A DNA stretch of 64,000 nucleotides, from positions 62,001 to 126,000 of the forward strand of contig NZ_JAOWLC010000003.1 of assembly GCF_025751535.1 (NCBI RefSeq), read 5' to 3'. Shown piece after piece: positions 32,924 to 42,277 of this stretch. Source of the DNA: Lentibacter sp. XHP0401. GTDB taxonomy: Bacteria; Pseudomonadota; Alphaproteobacteria; Rhodobacterales; Rhodobacteraceae. Under the pieces are notes generated by a model. The model was not told the origin of the DNA. It saw nothing but the letters and a program-made list of their open reading frames with translations, and ran no database searches. A program made the translations under genes and the position numbers. Each line of letters opens with the position of its first letter. Position 1 is the first letter of the stretch.

Positions 32924-33892
32924 ATGTCAGAGATCGAGATCAGCAATATCCAGCTTTACCCCGAAGAGGCCCTCGCCGCTTTGGACAGGCTAGAGCATAT
33001 CGCCACAATCGCCCTCGCTGGCCGCGCGCATACTGTTGAAAAAGCGCTGCATCTTGTCCCAAACCGTCACGCCGTTTTCAGCGGCACATTTGAGGGCGCA
33101 CCCGTGGTCTTTCGCCTCGCCCTGTCTGATAAGGCCCGCGAAACATCAGCCAGGGAATGGGCCGAGCTCTCCCGCGTCTGGCCTTACATGAGTGAGCCCC
33201 CCCTCACCGTGCAACAGCCGCTCTTCTTTGATGAAGCCACTGGCCTCACCGTCACGGCGCTGGCAAAGGGTGAAGGCCTGCTCACCGCCCTCTGGCGGCT
33301 TGCGCCACAGGACCGCGCCGTGCCCATAGCCCTCTCCGCCGACTGGCTGCGCAAATACACCGCCCCCTCCGAAGAATGGCGCGAGACAAACCGCCGCCCA
33401 TGGCGCAAATGGGCCGAGCAAGCCGTGGGCAAACAGCCGCATGAAAGCCTCGCCGATATCGAGGGCCGCATCTTTCACCGCATGAAAAAGCTACACCGCC
33501 AGATCGACTTTCCCGAATGGCGCGTGGCTCTCGCCCATGGTGATTTTCACCTCAACAATCTCTTCTGGAACGGCACAGGCCTCACAGGCCTCGACCTTGG
33601 CGCAACCAATCATGCGCCTCTTTACAAGGATATCGCCCGCGCGCTTGTCCACATGGCGCGTCGCGGCATGTTGCCTTCAGGCTCCCGCCGCTTCGGTGTC
33701 GATGCTGACGCCTTCGAGACATTTTCCGCCCGCTTCGAGCTTAACGATCAGGAAAAACACGGCTATCTGCCTTACTTCATCTGCTTTGAAACTCTCATCA
33801 AAGTCGAACACCCCAAAATGCCCCAAGCGCGGATTGATCACGCCATGGCCATGTCAAAAGCCTTGCTGGAAGATCTCAAGCAAATCACTTAA
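32924..33892 (+). CDS. Aminoglycoside-phosphotransferase-fold kinase
   Basis: A 322-residue protein of the APH/choline-kinase fold. The catalytic loop HGDFHLNNLFW (about residues 205-215) and the metal-binding GLDLGAT (about 222-228) are intact; the nucleotide-binding N-lobe is less clear. Members phosphorylate antibiotics, homoserine, choline or sugars, so the substrate is open; there is no reason to call it a resistance gene. The ATG at 32924 starts the first segment with family character, although the frame is open upstream through xseB. It converges with mutS, the two coding regions overlapping by eight bases at their 3' ends. Confidence 0.8.
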   Translation: MSEIEISNIQLYPEEALAALDRLEHIATIALAGRAHTVEKALHLVPNRHAVFSGTFEGAPVVFRLALSDKARETSAREWAELSRVWPYMSEPPLTVQQPLFFDEATGLTVTALAKGEGLLTALWRLAPQDRAVPIALSADWLRKYTAPSEEWRETNRRPWRKWAEQAVGKQPHESLADIEGRIFHRMKKLHRQIDFPEWRVALAHGDFHLNNLFWNGTGLTGLDLGATNHAPLYKDIARALVHMARRGMLPSGSRRFGVDADAFETFSARFELNDQEKHGYLPYFICFETLIKVEHPKMPQARIDHAMAMSKALLEDLKQIT

Positions 33893-36521
33893 CCATCTTT
33901 GCTTTCAGCTCATACAGCACAGCCAGCGCCTCGCGCGGCGTCAGCTCGTCGGGGAAGATGTCGGCCAATGCCCCCTCAACTTCACTCGCCTTGGCCTTCA
34001 CAGGCTGGGGCGCAGGTGCGGCGCTAAACAGTGGCAAATCATCAATAACCGCCTTTGCAGAGCCTTCCCGCTCGCCCTTTTCCAAAGCGTCGAGAACAAC
34101 CCGTGCCCGCGCGATCACGCTCTCGGGCAGCCCCGCCAGCTTGGCAACTTGCACACCATAAGAGCGGTCTGCAGTGCCTTTGCGCACCTCATGCAGGAAG
34201 ATGATATCACCCTCCCACTCCTTCACCATCACAGTGGCATTGGAGCAACGCGCGAGCTTGTCGGAAAGCTGCGTCATCTCGTGATAATGCGTCGCAAAAA
34301 GCGCTCGGCAGTGGTTGCTCTCGTGGAGGTGCTCCAAAGTCGCCCACGCGATAGAAAGCCCATCATACGTCGCCGTGCCGCGCCCGATCTCATCAAGGAT
34401 CACAAGCGCGCGGTCATCCGCTTGGTTCAAAATCGCAGCGGTTTCCACCATCTCGACCATAAAGGTAGACCGCCCCCGCGCCAGATCGTCACTCGCACCA
34501 ACGCGGCTAAACAACTGGCTCACAATCCCCACACGCGCCGCCGCCGCAGGCACATAGCTTCCCATCTGCGCGAGCACAGCAATCAGCGCATTTTGCCGCA
34601 GAAAAGTCGATTTACCCGCCATGTTCGGGCCCGTCAGCAGCCAAAGTTGGTCATCCTCCGCAAGCGCGCAATCGTTCGGCACAAAGCTCTCACCACCCTG
34701 CCTGCGCAAGGCCTGCTCCACAACAGGGTGGCGCCCCTGCTCAATCTCCAGCGCGCGGCTTTCGTCCACTTTGGGCCGCGCCCAATCTTCCTCGCGCGCG
34801 ATGCTGGCAAGGCCCAGTGCCACATCAATCTCCGCAAGCGCGCCGGTGGCCGCAAAAATGGCCTCCTGTTCCGCCAGAATAGCGGCCCGAAGCTCGCCAA
34901 ATATCCTCAGTTCAATCTCGGTTGCGCGCCCCCCCGCGTTCAAAATCCGCGTTTCCATTTCGCTCAGCTCGGGAGTGGTAAAGCGCACTTGGTTCGCAGT
35001 GGTCTGACGGTGCTTGAAGCGCTCGTTGAGCGGCGCACCAAGCATCTTCTCCGCATGAGTTGCCGTCACCTCAATAAAATACCCAAGCACATTGTTGTGC
35101 TTGATCTTGAGCGATGAAATCCCCGCATCGGCAGCATACTCCGCCTGCATCTTGGCAATCACCCCGCGCCCCTCGTCGCGCAAGCTCCGGCTGGCGTCGA
35201 GTTCTGCATCATAACCAGCCGCCACAAACCCGCCATCACGGGCAAAAAGCGGCGGCTCCGCTACCAGCGCGGCATCGAGCAAATCAACCAGGCGGTCATG
35301 CCCCAACAGCTTCTTACCCGCCTCCGCCAAAAGCTCGGGAAGTTCAATTTTGGCCATGTTAGAGCCTATTTCGCCCGCTTTCCCAAGGCCGTTGCGAATA
35401 CTCGCCAAGTCCCTCGGCCCACCGCGCTCAAGGCCCAGACGCGACAAGGCCCGCTCCATATCAGGCACATGTCGCAGGCTGTCGCGCGTGTCGGCCAGAA
35501 ACCCGGTTTCAGCCAGCCCAAAACCCACAGCATCAAGCCGCGCGCCAATCTCGGGTACATCACATGAAGGCGAAGACACCCGCCGCTCCAGAAGCCGCGC
35601 GCCCTGCGCTGTCAGCGTGCGGTCAATCGCCCCCAGAAGCGAACCGGCACGCGCGCCCTGCATAGAGCGCGTCAGCTCAAGGTTGCGCCGTGTCGCCGCA
35701 TCAATCTGCATGACCCGTCCGGCAACTTCGCGCACAGGCGCCGCAAGTAGCGGCAGCTTTCCCTTCTGGGTGATCTCCAAGTAATCAAGCACAGCGCCCA
35801 GCGCCGACACTTCCGCGCGGCTGAACTGCCCGAAAGCCTCCAGCGTCTCGACCTCGAAGAAATCACAAAGCCGCTTTGTCGCCCCCTCGCTGTCAAAGCT
35901 CGCCTTGCCAAGCTCGCTCACAGCAACACCCTGTTCCTCGGCAATTTCGGCAAGCTCGCCAAACTGCGCATCGGCAAAGACAATCTCGCTGGGCGAAAGC
36001 CGCGCAAGCTCTGGCCCAAGCCGCACACGGCTCAGCTCCATCACCCGAAAATCACCTGTCGACATGTCAAGCCATGCCAGCCCCGCGCTGTCCCTGATCT
36101 CGATATAAGCCGCCAGAAAATTGTTCCGCCGCGCTTCAAGCAGGCTGTCTTCCGTAAGTGTCCCGGGTGTCACCAGCCGCACAACATCACGCCGCACAAC
36201 CGATTTATAGCCGCGCTTCTTCGCCTCTTCAGGGCTTTCCAGCTGCTCGCACACGGCCACACGAAATCCCTTGCGAATGAGCGTCAGCAGATAATTCTCC
36301 GCCGCATGATGCGGCACACCACACATAGCAATGTCCTCGCCATCGTGTTTGCCCCGTTTTGTGAGCGCAATGTCCAGCGCCTCTGACGCCGCCACAGCAT
36401 CGTCAAAAAACATCTCGTAAAAGTCGCCCATGCGATAAAACAAAAGCGCCTCGGGGTAATTCCCCTTAATCTCGAGATACTGCGCCATCATTGGCGTCAC
36501 AGCTGGCTTGGCAGCGCTCAC
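33885..36521 (-). CDS. mutS: DNA mismatch repair protein MutS
   Basis: An 878-residue MutS that recognises base mismatches and small loops and recruits MutL. The mismatch-reading FYRMGDFYEMFF, with the intercalating Phe and Glu, is near the N terminus; the ATPase has Walker A TGPNMAGKST at about residue 630 and Walker B LVILDEIGRGTATYDG. The C terminus keeps the short tail typical of MutS1. I favour a GTG start at 36519-36521, ten bases after GGGGGA, giving SAAKPAVTPMMAQYLE; another GTG 14 codons upstream is possible. The gene is divergent from maeB. No mutL is in the window. Confidence 0.95.
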   Translation of the reverse strand: MSAAKPAVTPMMAQYLEIKGNYPEALLFYRMGDFYEMFFDDAVAASEALDIALTKRGKHDGEDIAMCGVPHHAAENYLLTLIRKGFRVAVCEQLESPEEAKKRGYKSVVRRDVVRLVTPGTLTEDSLLEARRNNFLAAYIEIRDSAGLAWLDMSTGDFRVMELSRVRLGPELARLSPSEIVFADAQFGELAEIAEEQGVAVSELGKASFDSEGATKRLCDFFEVETLEAFGQFSRAEVSALGAVLDYLEITQKGKLPLLAAPVREVAGRVMQIDAATRRNLELTRSMQGARAGSLLGAIDRTLTAQGARLLERRVSSPSCDVPEIGARLDAVGFGLAETGFLADTRDSLRHVPDMERALSRLGLERGGPRDLASIRNGLGKAGEIGSNMAKIELPELLAEAGKKLLGHDRLVDLLDAALVAEPPLFARDGGFVAAGYDAELDASRSLRDEGRGVIAKMQAEYAADAGISSLKIKHNNVLGYFIEVTATHAEKMLGAPLNERFKHRQTTANQVRFTTPELSEMETRILNAGGRATEIELRIFGELRAAILAEQEAIFAATGALAEIDVALGLASIAREEDWARPKVDESRALEIEQGRHPVVEQALRRQGGESFVPNDCALAEDDQLWLLTGPNMAGKSTFLRQNALIAVLAQMGSYVPAAAARVGIVSQLFSRVGASDDLARGRSTFMVEMVETAAILNQADDRALVILDEIGRGTATYDGLSIAWATLEHLHESNHCRALFATHYHEMTQLSDKLARCSNATVMVKEWEGDIIFLHEVRKGTADRSYGVQVAKLAGLPESVIARARVVLDALEKGEREGSAKAVIDDLPLFSAAPAPQPVKAKASEVEGALADIFPDELTPREALAVLYELKAKMVK

Positions 36522-36657
36522 AGGCTCATCCCCCCGAATGGTTCGGGCCAAACTAATCTGCACAGCGACCGCGCGAAAGCCGAAAGTCGCGTTTTAGTTT
36601 GAGAGAATGGCCTGTAGCCGCTATGACAGCCCAACCCCTTCTTGAATCAGGCCCAAA

Positions 36658-38913
36658 ATGACCAAGCAAAAGATCTCCCGCGAAGACGCCCTAGCCTTTC
36701 ACCTCGAGCCAACTCCCGGCAAATGGGAGGTCACCGCAACTGTCCCCATGACAACCCAGCGTGATCTCTCGCTCGCCTACTCCCCCGGTGTTGCCGTGCC
36801 TTGCGAGGATATCGCGGCCAACCCCGAGTTGGCCTACGACTACACCAACAAAGGCAATCTCGTTGCGGTCATTTCCAACGGCACAGCCGTCTTGGGCCTC
36901 GGCAACTTGGGCGCGCTCGGCTCCAAGCCCGTGATGGAGGGCAAAGCCGTCCTCTTCAAACGCTTCGCTGATGTCAACAGCATCGACCTTGAGCTTGATA
37001 CAGAAGATCCCGACGAATTCATCAACGCGGTCCGCCTCATGGGGCCCACCTTCGGCGGCATCAACCTTGAAGATATCAAAGCCCCCGAGTGTTTCATCAT
37101 CGAGCAAACCCTCAAAGAGCAGATGGACATCCCCGTCTTTCACGATGACCAGCACGGAACAGCCGTAATCTGCGCTGCTGGATTGCTCAACGCGCTCCAG
37201 ATTTCTGGTAAGAACATCGAAGACGTCAAGATCGTCGTCAACGGCGCGGGTGCAGCAGGCATCGCTTGCATCGAGCTGATCAAAGTCATGGGCGCAAAGC
37301 ACGATAACTGCATCCTTTGCGATACCAAAGGCGTTATCTATCAGGGCCGCACCGAAGGCATGAACCAGTGGAAATCTGCTCATGCCGCCAACACTCCCGC
37401 GCGCACACTCGCCGAGGCCATGGATGGTGCCGATGTTTTCCTCGGCGTCTCCGCCAAAGGCGCTGTTACGCAAGAGATGGTGGCCTCTATGGGCAAAAAC
37501 GCAGTAATCTTCGCCATGGCCAACCCTGATCCCGAGATCACACCCGAAGAGGCCCACGCCGTGCGCGAAGATGTGATCGTCGCCACAGGCCGCTCTGATT
37601 ATCCCAATCAGGTAAACAACGTGCTCGGCTTCCCCTATCTCTTCCGCGGCGCGCTCGATATCCACGCCCGCGCCATCAATGACGAGATGAAAATCGCCTG
37701 CGCCGAGGCTCTGGCCAAACTCGCACGTGAAGATGTCCCCGATGAAGTCGCCATGGCCTACGGCAAAAAGCTCAGCTTCGGCCGCGATTACATCATCCCG
37801 ACTCCCTTTGATCCGCGCCTGATCTATGTGATCCCCCCCGCCGTTGCGAAAGCAGGGATGGACACAGGCGTCGCCCGCCGCCCGATCATTGATATGGACG
37901 CCTACGAAGCCTCGCTCAAGTCGCGGATGGACCCGACAGCCAGCATCCTGCGCAGCCTCAACGCCCGCGCACGCCAGAATCAAGCCACCATGATTTTCGC
38001 CGAGGGCGATGACCCCCGCGTGCTGCGCGCCGCCGTGCAATATCAACGCGCCGGCATGGGCAAAGCTCTCGTTGTCGGCCGCGAGGATGATGTCAAAACC
38101 AAACTCACAGCCGAAGGTATGGCCGACGCCGTGGGCGAGCTCGAGATCGTCAACGCCGCCAACACACCCCACTTGGCCGAGTATAAAACCTTCCTTTACA
38201 AACGCCTCCAGCGTCAGGGCTTTGACCGCCACGATGTGCACCGCCTCGCCGCACGCGACCGTCACGTTTTCGCAGCCCTCATGCTGGCCCACGGCCACGG
38301 CGAAGGCCTCGTCACAGGCGCTACCCGCAAATCCGCTCACGTCATGCAGCGCATCAACATGGTGTTTGATGCCTCAGCTGAAGCAGGTGCCGTCGGCGTC
38401 ACAGCGCTCCTTCACAAAGGCCGTATCGTCCTTGTTGGCGACACGCTGGTGCACGAATGGCCCGATGAGAACGATCTGGCCACAATCGCCGAGCGCTCCG
38501 CCGATGTGGCCCGTCACCTGGGCCTCGAGCCGCGCGTCGCCTTCGTGAGCTTCTCAACCTTCGGCTACCCCCGCTCCGAACGCGCCGAAAAAATGCACAA
38601 GGCCCCCGAAGTGCTGGAAGCCCGCGGCGCAACATTCGAGTATGAAGGCGAAATGACAGTCGATGTCGCCCTCAACGCTCGCGCGCAAAAAGCTTACCCC
38701 TTCTCACGGCTCACTGGCCCCGCCAACATCCTCGTCGTTCCGGCGCGTCACTCTGCCTCGATCAGCACAAAGCTCATGCAGGAAATGGCCGGCGCAACAG
38801 TCATCGGCCCCATCCTCGCGGGCATCGACGAAAGCATCCAGATCTGCTCCACCGTTTCCACAGTGAACGACATTCTCAACATGGCAGTGCTTGCAGCGTG
38901 CAAAGTCGGCTAG
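36658..38913 (+). CDS. maeB: NADP-type malic enzyme with phosphotransacetylase-like domain
   Basis: A 751-residue MaeB-type malic enzyme: malate to pyruvate, CO2 and reduced cofactor. The N-terminal malic domain has SPGVAVPCEDI and VFHDDQHGTA, followed by the Rossmann part with VVNGAGAAGIACIELI (about residue 190). From about residue 430 a phosphotransacetylase-like domain is attached, with LVTGATRKSAHVMQRI. This domain is usually regulatory, letting acetyl-CoA control the enzyme, and does not act as a transferase. The length is normal. The upstream 136 bases are shared with mutS. A second malic enzyme, often present in relatives, is not in view. Ribokinase follows after four bases. Confidence 0.95.
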   Translation: MTKQKISREDALAFHLEPTPGKWEVTATVPMTTQRDLSLAYSPGVAVPCEDIAANPELAYDYTNKGNLVAVISNGTAVLGLGNLGALGSKPVMEGKAVLFKRFADVNSIDLELDTEDPDEFINAVRLMGPTFGGINLEDIKAPECFIIEQTLKEQMDIPVFHDDQHGTAVICAAGLLNALQISGKNIEDVKIVVNGAGAAGIACIELIKVMGAKHDNCILCDTKGVIYQGRTEGMNQWKSAHAANTPARTLAEAMDGADVFLGVSAKGAVTQEMVASMGKNAVIFAMANPDPEITPEEAHAVREDVIVATGRSDYPNQVNNVLGFPYLFRGALDIHARAINDEMKIACAEALAKLAREDVPDEVAMAYGKKLSFGRDYIIPTPFDPRLIYVIPPAVAKAGMDTGVARRPIIDMDAYEASLKSRMDPTASILRSLNARARQNQATMIFAEGDDPRVLRAAVQYQRAGMGKALVVGREDDVKTKLTAEGMADAVGELEIVNAANTPHLAEYKTFLYKRLQRQGFDRHDVHRLAARDRHVFAALMLAHGHGEGLVTGATRKSAHVMQRINMVFDASAEAGAVGVTALLHKGRIVLVGDTLVHEWPDENDLATIAERSADVARHLGLEPRVAFVSFSTFGYPRSERAEKMHKAPEVLEARGATFEYEGEMTVDVALNARAQKAYPFSRLTGPANILVVPARHSASISTKLMQEMAGATVIGPILAGIDESIQICSTVSTVNDILNMAVLAACKVG

Positions 38914-38917
38914 CGCA

Positions 38918-39787
38918 ATGACCCTCTTCAACCTCGGCTCGATCAACCTTGACCACTTCTATGAAGTGCCTCACCTGCCCGCGCCGGGCGAAACGCTGAT
39001 TGCGGAAAGTCACCAAACCGGCCTCGGCGGCAAAGGCGCAAACCAGTCTGCCGCCGCCGCCCGGGCTGGCGCCCGCGTGGTTCATATCGGAGCGGTCGGC
39101 TCCGATGGCGCTTGGGCCGTCAACCGTCTCAATGAACTCGGCATCAACACCGCCCATATCTCCACAGTCAAAGCTCCCACCGCCCACGCGATCATCAATG
39201 TCGATCCCGCAGGTGAAAATGCCATCGTCGTTTTCTCCGGCGCCAACATGAAGCAGTCTCTAACACAGCTCAAAGCGGCCTTACTCACGGCCAAGCGCGG
39301 CGATATGCTGCTGCTGCAAAACGAGACCAATCTGGCGCTCGAAGCCGCCACGCTCGCCCGCAGCCTCGGCCTCAAGGTCGTCTACTCCGCCGCCCCGTTC
39401 AACGCCGGGGCCACCAAGGCTCTCCTCCCGCTCACCGATCTGCTCATCCTCAACGCTGTCGAAATGCAGCAGCTCACCGAGGCCACCAATTCAGAAGCCC
39501 TCACCCCCGCCACAATCGTCGTCACTGAAGGCTCCAAAGGCGGCTACGCCATCACACCAGAGGGCGAGCAACGCTTCCCCGCCTTCCCCGTCAAAGCGGT
39601 CGATACAACAGGCGCAGGCGATACCTTCACAGGCTATCTCGCCGCCGCCCTCCACGAAGGCCAGCCGCTTGAAAGCGCCCTGCGCCTCGCCGCCGCCGCC
39701 TCTGCCCTCAAAGTCACAAAAAAAGGGACAGCCGATGCCATCCCTTCCCGCGCCGATGTCGAAGTTTTCCTAGCCGCTCAAACCTGA
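38918..39787 (+). CDS. rbsK: PfkB-family sugar kinase, probable ribokinase
   Basis: A 289-residue PfkB-family kinase. Seen: GSINLDHFYEVPHLPAPGET (about residues 5-24), the GGKGANQSAAAARAGA substrate-binding stretch, and the anion hole and base in DTTGAGDTFTG near residue 230. The Gly-rich GGKGANQ fits ribokinase better than fructokinase, so ribose to ribose 5-phosphate is likely. No ribose transporter is nearby. The ATG at 38918 lies four bases after the malic enzyme stop, so the genes are probably co-transcribed, though not functionally related. Repeat F follows three bases after the stop. Confidence 0.85.
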   Translation: MTLFNLGSINLDHFYEVPHLPAPGETLIAESHQTGLGGKGANQSAAAARAGARVVHIGAVGSDGAWAVNRLNELGINTAHISTVKAPTAHAIINVDPAGENAIVVFSGANMKQSLTQLKAALLTAKRGDMLLLQNETNLALEAATLARSLGLKVVYSAAPFNAGATKALLPLTDLLILNAVEMQQLTEATNSEALTPATIVVTEGSKGGYAITPEGEQRFPAFPVKAVDTTGAGDTFTGYLAAALHEGQPLESALRLAAAASALKVTKKGTADAIPSRADVEVFLAAQT

Positions 39788-39790
39788 TTA

Positions 39791-39897
39791 CCCTTTCTTT
39801 TTGCCACAAATATCCTGGGGGGACGATACAAAAGCCTGCGGCTTTTGAATCCGGGGGGCTAGCCCCCCGCGGATCGGCTTGCGAAGCAAGTCGAAGC
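39791..39897 (+). repeat. Modular palindromic intergenic repeat, copy F (four modules)
   Basis: Leader CCTTTCTTTTTGCCAC-AAATATCCTGGGGGG; an extra hairpin CAAAAGCC-tgc-GGCTTTTG (39829-39847); GC hairpin CGGGGGGC-ta-GCCCCCCG (39852-39869); end module TCGG-CTTGC-gaa-GCAAG-TCGAA (39874-39895). It fills the gap between the convergent rbsK and msrA genes. The end hairpin has almost wholly different stem bases from copy A while keeping the flanks. Confidence 0.88.
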
Positions 39898-39898
39898 T

Positions 39899-40549
39899 TC
39901 ACCCCGCAAATGGCGCAGCCCCGCCCCATATCGCTTTCACCCTGGCATCACGCCCACAAGCCTTGCGATAAAACTTATAGGCAGATGCCTTGCTCTTCGG
40001 CCCTGCCCGCGTCAGCACAATATCAGAGCTTTTGTAATAATCCTGATGATACGCCTCGGCTGGATAAAACCCGTTCAGCGGCAAAACCTTGGTGGCAATC
40101 TTGCCCCCCAGGTCCTTGCCCGCCTCGCTCACTGCCTTCTCTGCCGCAGCCTTTTGCTCTGCTCCGTTGTAAAACAGCGCTGTCTTATACGCTGGCCCAC
40201 GGTCACAAAACTGCCCGCCTGCATCCAGCGGATCAATCGAGCGCATAAATTTATGCAAAATCTCGTCACGGCTGATCTTGCCCGCGTCAAAAGTGATCTT
40301 CACAACCTCATAATGCCCCGTATGGTTCTTGTAAGTCGGGTTGGTTGATTTACCCCCCGCAAAGCCGGACACAGCATCAATCACACCGGGAACTTTCTCG
40401 AAATCCGATTCAACACACCAGAAACACCCCCCGGCCACTACAATCTCTTCACGCGGCCCCGCATGGGCAACGCCACATTGCAGCAACAGGGCAACGCCAA
40501 TCAGCGCCGCCAACATCACCGCCTTCATTTCTCTCACACAGCACATCAT
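39899..40549 (-). CDS. msrA: Peptide methionine-(S)-sulfoxide reductase MsrA, secreted form
   Basis: A 216-residue MsrA that reduces methionine-(S)-sulfoxide in proteins. The catalytic Cys is in GGCFWCVESDF; ending with GFYPAEAYHQDYY, the family core is complete. A signal peptide precedes it (MMCCVREMKAVML and a hydrophobic run ending GVAHA), so it should act in the periplasm, where hypochlorite damage occurs. AGGAGGG lies seven bases before the ATG at 40547-40549, which decides this start. Resolving cysteines would be in GGQFCDRGP and KACGRD. It is divergent from the aminotransferase gene. It is separate from the free-methionine reductase at 17.6 kb. Confidence 0.92.
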   Translation of the reverse strand: MMCCVREMKAVMLAALIGVALLLQCGVAHAGPREEIVVAGGCFWCVESDFEKVPGVIDAVSGFAGGKSTNPTYKNHTGHYEVVKITFDAGKISRDEILHKFMRSIDPLDAGGQFCDRGPAYKTALFYNGAEQKAAAEKAVSEAGKDLGGKIATKVLPLNGFYPAEAYHQDYYKSSDIVLTRAGPKSKASAYKFYRKACGRDARVKAIWGGAAPFAG

Positions 40550-40658
40550 GGCTTTCCCTCCTGCCAAATTTGCCTTCACTCTAGCGCTGAAAAACTCCGC
40601 TGTAGACAGCCCTCACAGAGAGGTTACTACTTGTTCCCGAAACGTGAGAGGCCGAAAC

Positions 40659-41564
40659 ATGAGTGACAAAATAACAACCCACGCCGCCGAGGAAGACGCC
40701 CGCAACGAGCAAATCCTAATATGGCTCAACGGTCGCTGCGTGCCCAAAGCCGAAGCGCTCGTCAGCGTCTATGACAGTGGCTTCATGCTGGGCGATGGCG
40801 TCTGGGAGGGCCTGCGCCTCTACAATGGCAACTGGGCCTTCTGGGGTGAGCATTTTGACCGCCTCTTCGAGGCCGCCAAAGCGATTGATCTTGATATAGG
40901 AATGACCCGCGATCAGCTCTATTCCGCCTTATTAGAGACGCAAAAAGCCAATGACATGACAACAGACGCCCACGCGCGCCTCATGGTCACCCGGGGCGTC
41001 AAGACCCGTCCCTTTCAGCATCCATCCCTCAGCCGCCAAGGCCCGACAATCACAATCATCATGGAGCATTCCCAGCCCAAGATCCCGCGTCCGATCCGCC
41101 TTGCAACAGTCCCGCACATCCGCGGTCTGCCGATGACCCAGGATCCCAAGCTGAACTCCCATTCCAAGCTCAACTGCATTCTCGCCTGTATTGCCGCCGA
41201 AAAGGCCGGTGCCGACGAGGCGCTGATGCTCGATATCAACGGCTTCGTAAACACAACCAACGCCTGTAATTTCTTCATCGTCCGAAAAGGCGCTGTCTGG
41301 ACCAGCACGGGAGACTACTGCATGAACGGCATCACCCGCCAGAAAGTGATTGATCTCTGCCGTGCCGATGGCATCCCCGTCTTCGAGCGCAACTATAGCC
41401 TTGTCGATACATACGGCGCCGATGAAGCCTTCCTCACCGGCACATTCGGCGCACAAACCCCCGTCAGCGAGATTGATGGCCGCCCCATCGGCACAGGAAA
41501 TATGGGCCCCGTCACCAAACGTCTTCGCACGCTTTACAAAGATCTGATCGGGGCCAGCGCATGA
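40659..41564 (+). CDS. Class IV PLP aminotransferase (branched-chain/D-amino-acid type), atypical site
   Basis: A 301-residue fold-type IV PLP enzyme. The N-terminal SVYDSGFMLGDGVWEGLRLY and the Schiff-base Lys170 in NSHSKLNCILA are typical of branched-chain and D-amino-acid aminotransferases. The usual Glu that contacts the pyridine nitrogen (the E of EGxxxN) seems to be replaced: the corresponding stretch reads VNTTNACNFF, with Thr at that position. This makes the substrate and even the reaction uncertain. The ATG at 40659 is chosen because the family starts there; a longer frame upstream is a shadow. The stop overlaps the start of a sulfotransferase-like gene by four bases (ATGA), a pairing that is also found fused in plant proteins. 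Confidence 0.82.
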   Translation: MSDKITTHAAEEDARNEQILIWLNGRCVPKAEALVSVYDSGFMLGDGVWEGLRLYNGNWAFWGEHFDRLFEAAKAIDLDIGMTRDQLYSALLETQKANDMTTDAHARLMVTRGVKTRPFQHPSLSRQGPTITIIMEHSQPKIPRPIRLATVPHIRGLPMTQDPKLNSHSKLNCILACIAAEKAGADEALMLDINGFVNTTNACNFFIVRKGAVWTSTGDYCMNGITRQKVIDLCRADGIPVFERNYSLVDTYGADEAFLTGTFGAQTPVSEIDGRPIGTGNMGPVTKRLRTLYKDLIGASA

Positions 41565-42277
41565 CAACAATCGCCATGTGGTCCGGCCCGCGCAACCTCT
41601 CAACCGCGCTCATGTATAGCTTCGGAAACCGCGCTGATTTCACCGTGGTGGACGAGCCCTTCTATGCCCACTACCTGCGCGAAACAGGCCTCGCGCATCC
41701 CATGCGCGAAGGGGTGCTCGCCAGCCAACCGCAAGACGCCGAGGCAGTGGTTCAGTCTCTAACGCAGCCAAAAAAGCAACATTTCTACCAAAAACACATG
41801 TGCCAGCACATGCTACCCTCCGTGCCGCGCGGCTGGATGCTTACCGTGCAAAATGTCTTTCTCATCCGTCACCCCGCCCGCGTCATCGCCAGCTTCGGTG
41901 CGAAATATGAGGGCTTCGGTCTGGCCGATATCGGCTTCTCCCAACAGCTCGAGCTTTTCGAAATGCTCCGCGCCGAGGGAAAAAACCCGATCGTCATCGA
42001 CAGCGCCGATATTCGCAACGCGCCCGAGCATATGCTCACCAAGCTCTGCACCGTCCTCGGCCTGCCGTTTGATACCGCCATGCTGCACTGGCCCAAAGGC
42101 GGCCATGCTTCCGACGGCGCATGGGCTCCACACTGGTATAACGCCGTTCATGCCTCCACCGGTTTTGCCGGCCCCGAAGGCCCGCTACCCGATATGGAAA
42201 CACCCGAACAACAGCAGCTGCTCGCCAAAGCCCTGCCCGTTTACAAGGCGCTGAGCACATGCAAACTAACGCCCTAA
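41561..42277 (+). CDS. Sulfotransferase-like P-loop protein
   Basis: A 238-residue protein that begins AMWSGPRNLSTALMYSFGNR, resembling the 5'-phosphosulfate-binding loop of PAPS sulfotransferases, and continues with LIRHPARVIASF, like their 3'-phosphate motif. It could transfer sulfate to a hydroxyl or amine, or merely bind a nucleotide. It is translationally coupled to the class IV aminotransferase before it and overlaps the next gene by 19 bases. In plants, a similar domain is found in front of a class IV aminotransferase in one chain, which supports a shared pathway. The acceptor molecule is unknown. Confidence 0.75.
   Translation: MTTIAMWSGPRNLSTALMYSFGNRADFTVVDEPFYAHYLRETGLAHPMREGVLASQPQDAEAVVQSLTQPKKQHFYQKHMCQHMLPSVPRGWMLTVQNVFLIRHPARVIASFGAKYEGFGLADIGFSQQLELFEMLRAEGKNPIVIDSADIRNAPEHMLTKLCTVLGLPFDTAMLHWPKGGHASDGAWAPHWYNAVHASTGFAGPEGPLPDMETPEQQQLLAKALPVYKALSTCKLTP

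Noticed and set aside
32924-33892. Antibiotic resistance gene, from the aminoglycoside-phosphotransferase fold
   Set aside because: The fold is shared by many metabolic kinases, the N-lobe does not match known resistance enzymes and there is no mobile context.
36691-38340. Open frame of 549 codons opposite the malic enzyme
   Set aside because: A shadow of maeB; composition is Gly/His/Asp-rich without any domain.
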